This document shows positions 1 to 6,488 of a stretch of DNA of 13,334 bases, in pieces. Numbering within the stretch: the first letter of the stretch is position 1; each line of letters opens with the position of its first letter. The position numbers and the translations under genes were made by a program. The notes below the pieces were generated by a model that was given only the letters and a program-made list of their open reading frames with translations, was not told the DNA's origin and ran no database searches. Origin of the DNA: an uncultured Collinsella sp. (lineage in GTDB: Bacteria > Actinomycetota > Coriobacteriia > Coriobacteriales > Coriobacteriaceae); assembly GCA_938036665.1 (NCBI GenBank), contig CALHWR010000208.1, positions 1 to 13,334 on the forward strand, given 5' to 3'.

Positions 1-122
1 ATCTCAATATCCTTGAGCGTCTGCGCCAGGGCGGAATCGAGACACTCGCGCAGGTAGCGCTGAACATTGTAAATGGGAATAAGCAGCGACAGAACAGGGC
101 TGCCAGAGGCGTTAGTAGACAA
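1..122 (-). CDS. Family-2 glycosyltransferase, N-terminal fragment (runs off the left edge)
   Basis: Only the first 40 or so residues lie in the window. The reading frame starts at a TTG codon (122-120), preceded by a strong AAGGAG ribosome binding site (133-128) with a 5-nt spacer, and no ATG competes with it. The residues include SLLIPIYNVQRYLRECLDS, the standard opening of GT-A fold family-2 glycosyltransferases: the first beta strand, the IPxYN nucleotide-binding loop and the first helix. These enzymes usually transfer a sugar from a nucleotide donor to a lipid-linked or surface glycan at the cytoplasmic face of the membrane. The catalytic DXD and the acceptor domain are outside the window, so donor and acceptor cannot be named. 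It is divergent from another glycosyltransferase gene at 379, which suggests a surface-polysaccharide locus continuing leftward. Confidence 0.85.
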   Translation of the reverse strand, partial: MSTNASGSPVLSLLIPIYNVQRYLRECLDSALAQTLKDIE

Positions 123-272
123 ATGTGCTCCTTAGGAAATACCTGTCGTTTCATGGTATCAAAGGGTCAGCGCGCCAGCGGACGTTTATATAATCTATGG
201 AGCCTCTTGCGGGCAAAGTAGCCGCACGTCATGCGGCGGGCCCGTAGCAGGTTCCTGCGTTTTATTCAAAGC

Positions 273-303
273 TTGCCGTCAAGGTGCGCCGAGCCTTTAC
301 AAT
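273..303 (+). promoter_or_regulatory. Possible promoter for the glycosyltransferase at 379
   Basis: A -35-like TTGCCG (273-278) and a -10-like TACAAT (298-303, 5 of 6 to consensus) are separated by 19 nt, slightly longer than ideal. Transcription from here would give a leader of about 70 nt before the ATG at 379. A perfect TATAAT also occurs at 189-194 but lacks a recognisable -35. The rest of the 123-378 gap holds a small hairpin, GCCGCA-CGTCA-TGCGGC (221-237), of unknown meaning. Confidence 0.35.
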
Positions 304-378
304 AGGACAGTCCCAAGGACGTATTCGATAGCTTCCGCGCAGCGCTCGCGCGCCGCGCGTGAAAGGATATATTGCCCC

Positions 379-1398
379 ATGCCTTCAACCCTTCCCGCCC
401 CCATCGATAAGCTCGCCATCGTTGTCGTCACGTACAAGCGCCAGGAACTCCTGGCCAACTTGTTCGACTCCATGACCGAGCTCACGGCAACGCCCTGGCG
501 CATCGTGATTGTCGATAACGAGAATTCGCGCGAGACCGAGGCCATGTGCACCGCATTTAACGAGCGCCTCGCCAACCTGTGGGGCATCGACACCGACCAG
601 CCCGACGCGCAGGGTGGCACCGACCGCGTTATATACGCGCCGCAGCTTGAAAACGGTGGCGGCGCGGGTGGCTTCTCCGCCGGCACCAAATGCGCCTACG
701 ACCTGGGCGCCCAGTGGTTCTGGGTGATGGACGACGACGTGCTCGTCATCCCCGAAGGCATCGAGCGCTTGGCCAAGTGGACCGACTGTTACGACGTCAT
801 TCAGGGTTCGCGCCTGGACTTTGACGGCGGCGCCTTCTTTTGGCAGTACCAGCTCATCCTTTCGCTCGGCATCCCTAACCCCATCGCCAAGTGGGATTTG
901 GGACCCGAGGGCTACCGCACCATGAACCAACTGTGCTTTGAGGGCGGCATGTTCTCGCGCCGCGTGGTCGACAAGATTGGCCTGCCCGACGCGCGCTTCT
1001 TTATCTACGGCGACGATGCCTGCTACGGCTACGTGGCCAGCCAGCACTTCCCCGCCGCCGTGGTTGCCGACGTGGTGCTCAAGCGCGCCCGCGCCGTCTC
1101 TAACTGGGATATCGCCGGCAAGCGCCAGCTCAACTCCACGAGCGACACCAACCGCTACTACATCATGCGCAACCGCGGTTATCTGGCACGCTACATGCAG
1201 ATCTACGGCGACTACCACCCCGTGCTGTTCCGTCTGGGCAATGCCGCGACCTTCTGCAAGGAGTTCATTCGTCTGGCAGCAGTCGACAAATGCTTTAAGA
1301 CCGGCATTCCGGCGCTGCGTCGCGGCATGAAGGACGCCCGCAAGATCGTTAAGGATCCCAACTGGAAGCCCATGCCGCCCCTGAAGGACGCCGAGTAG
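379..1398 (+). CDS. Family-2 glycosyltransferase, galactofuranosyltransferase-like
   Basis: A 339-residue cytoplasmic GT-A fold enzyme, likely transferring a sugar from a nucleotide donor to a cell-surface glycan. Visible motifs are VVVTYKR (15-21, first strand and nucleotide loop), ENGGGAGGFSAG (91-102), WVMDDD with the metal-binding aspartates at 118-120, FEGGMFSRR (187-195, acceptor-side loop) and FIYGDDACYG (208-217), which holds the probable catalytic acidic residues. The NGGGAGGF plus MDDD combination recalls the GlfT1/GlfT2 galactofuranosyltransferase group and related GT2 enzymes, but donor specificity is inference. No membrane segment is evident. The start is the ATG preceded by AAAGGA (362-367). 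It is divergent from a second GT2 gene at the left edge and convergent with the ATPase gene to the right, whose stop is about 20 nt away. The family call is safe; the galactofuranosyl specificity is not. Confidence 0.88.
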   Translation: MPSTLPAPIDKLAIVVVTYKRQELLANLFDSMTELTATPWRIVIVDNENSRETEAMCTAFNERLANLWGIDTDQPDAQGGTDRVIYAPQLENGGGAGGFSAGTKCAYDLGAQWFWVMDDDVLVIPEGIERLAKWTDCYDVIQGSRLDFDGGAFFWQYQLILSLGIPNPIAKWDLGPEGYRTMNQLCFEGGMFSRRVVDKIGLPDARFFIYGDDACYGYVASQHFPAAVVADVVLKRARAVSNWDIAGKRQLNSTSDTNRYYIMRNRGYLARYMQIYGDYHPVLFRLGNAATFCKEFIRLAAVDKCFKTGIPALRRGMKDARKIVKDPNWKPMPPLKDAE

Positions 1399-1402
1399 TA
1401 AA

Positions 1403-1414
1403 GGGCTTTCGCCC
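1403..1414 (-). terminator. Small GGGC-GAAA-GCCC hairpin between convergent genes
   Basis: Read on the minus strand, GGGC-GAAA-GCCC (GNRA loop) follows the stop of the ATPase gene by a few bases and is followed by TTTAC. The stem is only 4 bp and the T-run is short, so termination would be weak. On the plus strand it follows the glycosyltransferase stop with no T-run. Confidence 0.3.
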
Positions 1415-1418
1415 GCCG

Positions 1419-3218
1419 CTACAGTCGTTGACACACCACGGACACACGCTGACCGTCAAAACCAAAGCCCCAACGCATGCGCCCGACGGCGGGGCGCGGC
1501 ACGCGGATATCATCGATGCCGTCGCGCTCTATGTCGAGCAGCGCCTGAACCGCTAACAGTTCCAGGCCCAGGGCATCGACGCCAGGGTCATACAACATGT
1601 TGATCGTAATGAGCGGTCGCTCATCGAGCATGCCGAGCGTGTCGGCCACGTCAAACACCCGACCGGTGGGAATCACCTGGATATCCCAGCGATCCGAGAC
1701 GCCACTTCGCTTGGAGCTGGGATTGCAATAGCCGGACAGTCCAAAGCAAAGCCCCTGCAGCGCCAGATGATAGGCTGTCGTCATATCTGATTTGTCCACA
1801 TCGATGCCCAGATCGCCGATAGCACAGCTCAAAGCTTGCTTTACAGCGTCCTCGTCTCCTCGACACAACCCGTCATGGAACGAGTCGATAACTCCAACGT
1901 CCTCAACGGCGCACTCAAACCATTCCAGAATTACAAGACGGAGCGCCTGACGCACTTCGTTGTTAGGCAGGCGCAGGGAACGAAGGCACGCGCCGTCCTC
2001 CGAATGCCCCGTCATGTCCGTCGTAAGAAATCCAGACAGATACAGCGCAGTCCAGATATCTTCGGGCTTGGCGACATCGACCTTCTCGGCATGCATATGC
2101 ACTGGCGCCTCAATAAACCCATGCGGCTCAACCAAATCGAACAGTGCGGACAGGCGCATAAGATTCCAGTCGCCGACGCATGCGCTCAGACGGTCGGCGT
2201 AACCATACAGATCTGCCCGAACGGGCGCGACGCAACCGCGATGTGCGTAGTCCACCACGCGCTCCGGGATCGAGCAATAAAAACCACCAAACAGATAGCC
2301 CTCAAGCCACTCACGCGCGTCATCCAGACAGCCGTTGCGACCGATGCGATCCAACAGCACCTGGACTTCGTCGTCCGAAAAACCGAACCATCGATCACAC
2401 CAGCTCGACAGCGGTGTCGCCGACCGATAGGAAACCCCACGTTGGGACAACGCGAACTCGGCAGGACCGGGGCGCTCGCCCATAAGACACGTCAATCGCA
2501 ACGAGTCGCCGGCGTCGGCAATGGTGTCGAACAACATTCGGCTGAGCGACTCTAGGGGATCCACGCTACCGTCGTCCTTAGCGCCCAAACGCTTTGGACA
2601 TACTGCGTCGTAGTCGTCTATCAGAAGAACAACTTGCTCATCGAAAGCTGTCTGAAGCAGTTTAATAAGCACGCCAAGCGCCGCATCGATCTCCTTATCG
2701 CCGGCCACCCCACGCGCCGCCCTCTCGATAAGACGGACCTCACGTCTTGACAGATCAGGCGCGTCAAGCAGCGGCAGCAATCGGGCGCACTCGTGCGCGA
2801 CAGCGCTGCGAATAGCCGCCGCAGCATCGGTGTCGCGCCTCGCAGCGGCAGCTGAAAAGTCGAGCATGATGACCGGGTAACACGCGCACTCATCACGATA
2901 GCGACCACCGCCCGCCTGCCAAATCTGGGTGCCGACGAACGGGCTTCGATCCGGCCGTCGGTGATCAGATCGTTCCAAATAGCATTTGAGCATCGATAGA
3001 TTCATGCTCTTGCCAAAACCCTTGGGCCGACAACAAAGCGCAACAGGTGCTTCGCTGTCCAATATATCGGCAATAAACATAGTCTTATCGACGAGTAAAC
3101 ACCAATTGATTGCATCAGAAAAGTCGTGCACTTCAACCGGCAGAGCTGCGTTATCCGCATAATTGAGCAACCGCGCGCCAAACGCATGAGCAACACCATA
3201 ATTCGCCTGTTCAGACAC
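1419..3218 (-). CDS. AAA-ATPase-like / PD-(D/E)XK superfamily protein, nuclease site apparently degenerate
   Basis: A 599-residue protein of the large, poorly characterised family that couples an N-terminal AAA-ATPase-like domain to a C-terminal PD-(D/E)XK nuclease-like domain (often annotated DUF1703 or 'AAA family ATPase'). The start is GTG at 3218, set by a GGGAG ribosome site about 8 nt upstream; the frame stays open further upstream but has no comparable signal. ATPase features are LVDKTMFI (about 42-49), a family-type Walker A RPKGFGKS (64-71), Walker B VVLLIDDYD (196-204), FGFSDDEVQVLL (278-289) and LPNNEVRQAL (417-426). In the nuclease region the RWDI aspartate is kept (D512), but the strand that normally reads as an E-x-K element appears as ITINML (537-542), with Asn and Leu at the catalytic Glu and Lys positions. 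The family's function is unknown; roles in defence or mobile-element biology are speculation. The 5' part is strikingly AT-rich for this genome (20 of 60 G+C at 3061-3120), which hints at transfer. Confidence 0.8.
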   Translation of the reverse strand: MSEQANYGVAHAFGARLLNYADNAALPVEVHDFSDAINWCLLVDKTMFIADILDSEAPVALCCRPKGFGKSMNLSMLKCYLERSDHRRPDRSPFVGTQIWQAGGGRYRDECACYPVIMLDFSAAAARRDTDAAAAIRSAVAHECARLLPLLDAPDLSRREVRLIERAARGVAGDKEIDAALGVLIKLLQTAFDEQVVLLIDDYDAVCPKRLGAKDDGSVDPLESLSRMLFDTIADAGDSLRLTCLMGERPGPAEFALSQRGVSYRSATPLSSWCDRWFGFSDDEVQVLLDRIGRNGCLDDAREWLEGYLFGGFYCSIPERVVDYAHRGCVAPVRADLYGYADRLSACVGDWNLMRLSALFDLVEPHGFIEAPVHMHAEKVDVAKPEDIWTALYLSGFLTTDMTGHSEDGACLRSLRLPNNEVRQALRLVILEWFECAVEDVGVIDSFHDGLCRGDEDAVKQALSCAIGDLGIDVDKSDMTTAYHLALQGLCFGLSGYCNPSSKRSGVSDRWDIQVIPTGRVFDVADTLGMLDERPLITINMLYDPGVDALGLELLAVQALLDIERDGIDDIRVPRPAVGRMRWGFGFDGQRVSVVCQRL

Positions 3219-3251
3219 CGTAAACTCTCCCTCTAACGCAGCACGATGCCC

Positions 3252-3279
3252 ATTGTAGCGAGCGGGTAGAGCGCAACAA
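3252..3279 (-). promoter_or_regulatory. Probable promoter of the ATPase-like gene
   Basis: On the minus strand, TTGTTG (3279-3274) and TACAAT (3257-3252, 5 of 6 to the -10 consensus) are 16 nt apart and lie 33 nt upstream of the GTG start. A palindrome CCCCCGAGGGGG (3319-3330) sits further upstream. Confidence 0.45.
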
Positions 3280-3341
3280 TATTGACATGAAAACGTTTCG
3301 GGCAGCGGTAGCAACAGACCCCCGAGGGGGCATAACAAATC

Positions 3342-3353
3342 GTTGCACAACAA
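3342..3353 (+). repeat. 12-bp direct repeat GTTGCACAACAA, copy 1
   Basis: Identical to 5280-5291. The two copies flank the secreted-protein gene, one just past its terminator and one upstream of its start. The core GTTG-CA-CAAC is itself dyad-symmetric. Confidence 0.5.
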
Positions 3354-3387
3354 AAACGGGGCCAGATGCCGCCGCACCGGACCCCGT
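3352..3387 (-). terminator. Rho-independent terminator of the secreted-protein gene
   Basis: On the minus strand, ACGGGG(T)CCGG pairs with CTGGCCCCGT, a roughly 10-bp GC-rich stem with one bulged T and a wobble pair, followed directly by TTTTTG. It begins about 30 nt after the stop codon at 3419, the expected position. Confidence 0.75.
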
Positions 3388-3418
3388 CCCAAACTCTTAT
3401 AGAAAACGATCTGGAAGA

Positions 3419-5206
3419 TTACTCCTCCAAGCCGTCCTCCCCAGAAGCCTTCTTTTGCTGATCGAGCTTATGCTTACCACTTACGATAGACGTAGCGCCC
3501 AGCGTGGCCAAGCTCGCACTGGCAAGGCTCGCCATCACAATCAGATCGCCCGTCTTGGGCATGTTACCGCCCGAAGACTTGGTAGTTGTAGTCGTCGTGG
3601 TCGTGGTGGTCACCGTTTTGGAGTCATTTTGCCCCTGGACCTGGTCATCGGGGTTGCCCTTACCGCTGTTCTCGCCCTGCTGCTTTCCGCCCTCGGTCTT
3701 GCTCTCGTCCTCGTCCTTCTTCTGTTCGGACTTGTCGCTCTTCTCCTCAGAGCTAGAACCCTTATCGGATTTGGTCTTCTCGGGAGCCTTGTCCTTGGAG
3801 TCGCCCTTTGCGGCTTCGATCTTTTCCGTGGAAACCTGATCAGAGTTGCCCTTGTTCTGGGTCGAGCCGTTATTGACGCCAGCCATCAGCGAAGAGCCCA
3901 GCGTAGAACCAAGCTGCTCGGAGAAAGAAGGCTTCTTGTCCGGCGAAGCAACGGGAACGTCCGGCGCCTTATTCGAGTCATCCTTGGAAGCATCGGAACC
4001 AGGGGTTGCGTCAGAGCCGGAGCCGTTGTTAGAGCCGGTGCCAACGGACGAATCGCTCGAGCCGGTGGATGAGTTAGAGGTGCCAGCGCCGGTCGAACCA
4101 GAAGCGTCGCTGTCCGTATTGCCGGCAGAGCTTGAAGACGAATCGCCCGCAGCAGAGCCGTTTGAATCGGAGCCGTTCGAGGTAGAGCCGTTGTTGGTAG
4201 TGCCACCAGCAGAGCCATCACCGTCAGCACCGGTCGAGGGCGCATCCATCCTGTCATCGTTGGCATCGTCGCTCGAGTCGTCATTCGAATCAGGCGTCGG
4301 CGAGGGCGCCGGCGTGGGCTCGGGCTGCACGGGCGTCGCAGCGGCAGCGGCCTCGTCCTCGGCGATATAAACCAAGCAGTCCTTCAGCTCGTTGCGGTAG
4401 CGGTTCTTCCAGCCCTCATGATACTGGGGCTGGCTCGAATACTTGGTCGCCACGTTATTGACCACACTGTTGGAAAGCGCCGTCACAAACTCGCGATCAG
4501 TCATACTGTTAGAAAGGTTTGCCCAACGGAAGAAGTCCCTGCAACCACCGGTGCCGCACATGTTGGTGATGCTCCACACCATGCCCTTAACGCAATCGGC
4601 ACGGCCCGAAATATCAATGCCCAGGCCGCTCTTGAGCCACGCCTCGGTCACCGCATAGTACGAGTTGTACGCATACGCATCCTGCAGAGCCGAGAACTCA
4701 ACAGGGTCGGTGTTATAAGCACCTTGGAAAGCCTCCTGCGCAATACGGCCCAACTCGGTGAGCTGGCCGTTCTCGTACATGGCATTGCTCGTGTTGGAAA
4801 TCTCGCTGCCGCGATCAATCGCATCCTTGAGCATGCTGTATTTTTCGGGGTTGTAGTTGTAGGCCTGCTTCATAAACGGGATGAGCGACCAACGACGGTC
4901 GAACTGGTAATAACCCAGCGCGTTATAACCGTCACCGTACGAAAAGCCCTGGTTATAGTTGCCGTGACTCTCGTATTTGGTGAAGTACTTCATCTCGGGA
5001 GTCACGTTAACAAACGAAACGCCCTGGACCGACCTCAGCACGCCCGAGAAGGACTGCTGGGTGTAGAGACCCTTATCGATATCGGTGGCATCCGAGGCAA
5101 CGCCCGGCGTGGGCTCCTCGGCAGCGGCGGGTGCCGGCACGGAAACGGCGCCAAACGAAAGCGCCAGCGTCAGGCCCGCGACAATAGCAGAATGCTTGGG
5201 CTGCAT
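3419..5206 (-). CDS. Secreted, sortase-type surface protein with lysozyme-like N-terminal domain
   Basis: A 595-residue exported protein. Residues 1-29 form a signal peptide (MQPKHSAI..., hydrophobic core, cleavage near PAAA-EE). A globular domain spans roughly 45-285 and contains YESHGNY (78-84) and GYNALGYYQFD (93-103). This arrangement (Glu-Ser-x-Gly-Asn, then a Gly/Tyr-rich turn ending in YQF) resembles the lysozyme/transglycosylase and Rpf-like superfamily, with E79 the candidate catalytic acid; this is inference from pattern. Four Cys (205, 217, 222, 277) could pair outside the cell. Residues 290-545 are a low-complexity Pro, then Ser/Asn/Gly/Asp, then Lys/Glu/Asp-rich stalk ending in a poly-Thr run (533-542). 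The C-terminus has NMPKTGD (548-554), a hydrophobic stretch (555-576) and a Lys-bearing tail: a sortase signal with Met in place of the usual Leu. The start has GGGAGG (5217-5212) 5 nt upstream. Likely role: cell-wall-attached peptidoglycan hydrolase or adhesin. A terminator follows at 3387. Confidence 0.75.
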   Translation of the reverse strand: MQPKHSAIVAGLTLALSFGAVSVPAPAAAEEPTPGVASDATDIDKGLYTQQSFSGVLRSVQGVSFVNVTPEMKYFTKYESHGNYNQGFSYGDGYNALGYYQFDRRWSLIPFMKQAYNYNPEKYSMLKDAIDRGSEISNTSNAMYENGQLTELGRIAQEAFQGAYNTDPVEFSALQDAYAYNSYYAVTEAWLKSGLGIDISGRADCVKGMVWSITNMCGTGGCRDFFRWANLSNSMTDREFVTALSNSVVNNVATKYSSQPQYHEGWKNRYRNELKDCLVYIAEDEAAAAATPVQPEPTPAPSPTPDSNDDSSDDANDDRMDAPSTGADGDGSAGGTTNNGSTSNGSDSNGSAAGDSSSSSAGNTDSDASGSTGAGTSNSSTGSSDSSVGTGSNNGSGSDATPGSDASKDDSNKAPDVPVASPDKKPSFSEQLGSTLGSSLMAGVNNGSTQNKGNSDQVSTEKIEAAKGDSKDKAPEKTKSDKGSSSEEKSDKSEQKKDEDESKTEGGKQQGENSGKGNPDDQVQGQNDSKTVTTTTTTTTTTKSSGGNMPKTGDLIVMASLASASLATLGATSIVSGKHKLDQQKKASGEDGLEE

Positions 5207-5276
5207 AAGATCCTCCCTGCATTGGTGTAGTTAAAGTGCAGTTTGCAAAGATAAAAATAAGTATTGCAGCTCGCCC

Positions 5277-5313
5277 GTTGTTGCACAACAACCCCTCGGT
5301 AAACGGCAACAAC
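5277..5313. promoter_or_regulatory. GTTGTTG dyad plus direct repeat upstream of the secreted-protein gene
   Basis: GTTGTTG-CA-CAACAAC (5277-5292) is an inverted repeat with 7-bp arms. CAACAAC recurs at 5307-5313, exactly 21 bp from the first CAACAAC (5286). It lies 71 bp or more upstream of the ATG at 5206. A weak minus-strand promoter may overlap it (TTGTGC, 17 nt, AATACT with an extended TGC). It could be an operator; no regulator is identified. Confidence 0.35.
5280..5291 (+). repeat. 12-bp direct repeat GTTGCACAACAA, copy 2
   Basis: Identical to 3342-3353 and embedded in the larger GTTGTTG dyad here. See the copy-1 entry for the flanking arrangement. Confidence 0.5.
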
Positions 5314-5334
5314 CCTCCGCGAAATCTAAAGGAA

Positions 5335-5754
5335 TTAAACAAACTGGTCGTCGGGCACCAGAAGAAGATCGCCGTAGCGCCCCATCAGCCCGTCTCTCAA
5401 CTGACAGAAAGCGGGGATATAGACGTTCAAGATACGCTGAATCAAATCTTGAGCGAGCTTGTTGTCATAGATATGAACGTTCGTATTGCGATCCCTGAGC
5501 ATATCTAGCCATGCCGCCTCATCAATAAAATCGTAGAATCGGTAGGCTTCCTTCAAGATGGCACGAGGAGACCCCGATGCAGCAAGCGTGGCGCCCTCAT
5601 ACTCGAGCAGACGTTTAAGGAGCTTCCAGCTCAGTTCAAACTGAAGGTTGAACTTATTAATCAATCCACTCTGAACAAAATCATTGCTAAGATCCTGATT
5701 GGGTGCATCCTCAAGATTCGCCAAGGCGCTGGCAAAGTTCTCATATTTTTTCAT
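5335..5754 (-). CDS. hepT: HepT-like HEPN toxin (nucleotidyltransferase substrate-binding protein family)
   Basis: A 139-residue all-helical protein of the HI0074/NTase substrate-binding family, now recognised as the HEPN ribonuclease toxin of MntA-HepT (type VII) toxin-antitoxin pairs. It carries the R-x4-H-x-Y motif as RNTNVHIY (R89, H94, Y96): Arg and His form the RNase site, and the Tyr is the residue that MntA AMPylates in characterised homologues. The helical FNLQFELSWKLLKRLLE stretch (35-51) is typical of the family. The start is the ATG at 5754, and the gene overlaps the 3' end of the antitoxin gene by 14 nt, so translation is probably coupled. G+C is low for this window (27/60 and 29/60 in 5401-5460 and 5461-5520, against 41/60 at 8041-8100 in sufB), consistent with acquisition by transfer. 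No clear terminator follows the stop. The family call is firm; cellular toxicity is inferred. Confidence 0.88.
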   Translation of the reverse strand: MKKYENFASALANLEDAPNQDLSNDFVQSGLINKFNLQFELSWKLLKRLLEYEGATLAASGSPRAILKEAYRFYDFIDEAAWLDMLRDRNTNVHIYDNKLAQDLIQRILNVYIPAFCQLRDGLMGRYGDLLLVPDDQFV

Positions 5755-6028
5755 ACAGAATCACACCATCCCTGGCAATTTCATCGAGCAATTGCTGCGA
5801 TAAGGACTCATCCAGATTGACGACGTCTATATCTAAAAGAGTATCAAGACGCTCCTCTATCAGATATGAGAAACGGTCGAAATCCCGGCAACCTGCTACA
5901 GCAATATCAATATCGCTCTTAGGCAAATTGTCACCGCGGGCACGAGAACCAAACAGCACAACCTTCTCGGCGTCACATTCCCGAGCAAAAACCTCGATTT
6001 GCTTGTACACCTTGTCGAGAGATGCCAT
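5741..6028 (-). CDS. mntA: MntA-like minimal nucleotidyltransferase antitoxin
   Basis: A 95-residue protein of the minimal nucleotidyltransferase (MNT, HI0073-like) family. The hallmark GSRARGD (27-33) is followed by SDIDIAV, which supplies metal-binding D39 and D41, and DIDVVNL (66-72) offers D68 as the third carboxylate, so the active site looks complete. In characterised MntA-HepT systems this enzyme neutralises the HEPN toxin by adding AMP to its conserved tyrosine. The ATG at 6028 has AGGA (6038-6035) at 6 nt, and this ribosome site overlaps the TAG stop of the upstream Rrf2 regulator gene, only 8 nt away. This indicates co-transcription with the regulator. The 14-nt overlap with hepT completes a three-gene leftward operon. 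Confidence 0.9.
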   Translation of the reverse strand: MASLDKVYKQIEVFARECDAEKVVLFGSRARGDNLPKSDIDIAVAGCRDFDRFSYLIEERLDTLLDIDVVNLDESLSQQLLDEIARDGVILYEKI

Positions 6029-6036
6029 TTGAAATC

Positions 6037-6468
6037 CTACAGCTTAATGTCGAAGTTGATCTCGGGGACGGCGGCCAGGTCGGCCAACGTCACGCCGTCG
6101 ACGTACTTTTCGATCACGTCGTCCAGACCACGCCAGAATTTGACGGTCGAGCAAAGATCGCTGCGGGCGCAGCTGTTGTCGATGCCATCGCACGCCACCG
6201 GGGCCGTGCTGCCCTCGACGGCGCGTAGGATGTCGCCGGCGCGAACCTCGGCCGGGTCCTTGGCCATCATGTAGCCACCGCCCTTGCCGCGTACGCTCTT
6301 AAGCAGGCCCGCCTTCATGAGCGGACGAACCAGCTGTTCCAGATACTTTTGCGAGATACGCTCGCGGTCGGCGACCTCGCGCAGGGCGATCTTGCCCTCG
6401 GCGTCACCAAGCGCTGCGATATAGATCATCAGTCGGAGGGCATAGCGGCCCTTAGAAGAAATGAGCAT
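6037..6468 (-). CDS. Rrf2-family transcriptional regulator, IscR/SufR-like, likely Fe-S sensing
   Basis: A 143-residue winged-helix regulator. SSKGRYALRLMIYIA (4-18) and the SQKYLEQLVRPLMKAGLLKS helices, followed by the RGKGGGYM wing (about 60-68), are characteristic of Rrf2. Three cysteines, C93-x6-C100-x5-C106, sit where IscR and relatives bind a [2Fe-2S] cluster, so iron-sulfur status or oxidative stress is the expected signal. The start is the ATG at 6468 behind GGGAGGGTAGGT; an open frame extends upstream to 6564, but that extension runs through the operator array and lacks a matching ribosome site. It is divergent from sufCBDSU and adjacent to a dyad array, so it probably regulates suf and itself. 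Its own transcript appears to continue into mntA-hepT. Which paralogue it is (IscR, SufR or other) cannot be fixed here. Confidence 0.9.
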   Translation of the reverse strand: MLISSKGRYALRLMIYIAALGDAEGKIALREVADRERISQKYLEQLVRPLMKAGLLKSVRGKGGGYMMAKDPAEVRAGDILRAVEGSTAPVACDGIDNSCARSDLCSTVKFWRGLDDVIEKYVDGVTLADLAAVPEINFDIKL

Positions 6469-6488
6469 ACCTACCCTCCCATCGCATC

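Noticed and set aside
247..266. GCAGG-TT-CCTGC followed by GTTTTATT, a possible terminator or attenuator in the leader region
   Set aside because: The stem is only 4-5 bp with a minimal loop; too weak to call.
385..1434. Long open frame of 349 codons on the minus strand, opposite the glycosyltransferase
   Set aside because: Compositional shadow of a GC-rich gene. Its product is Val/Gly/His-rich with no recognisable domain, while the plus strand encodes clear GT2 motifs.
3319..3330. CCCCCGAGGGGG palindrome
   Set aside because: Perfect but very short loop, with no T-run and no promoter overlap; could be chance in a GC-rich genome.
3287..4072. 261-codon plus-strand frame rich in Leu/Val/Arg opposite the surface-protein stalk
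   Set aside because: Hydrophobic runs look like membrane segments but come from reading the Ser/Asn/Lys-rich low-complexity stalk on the opposite strand.
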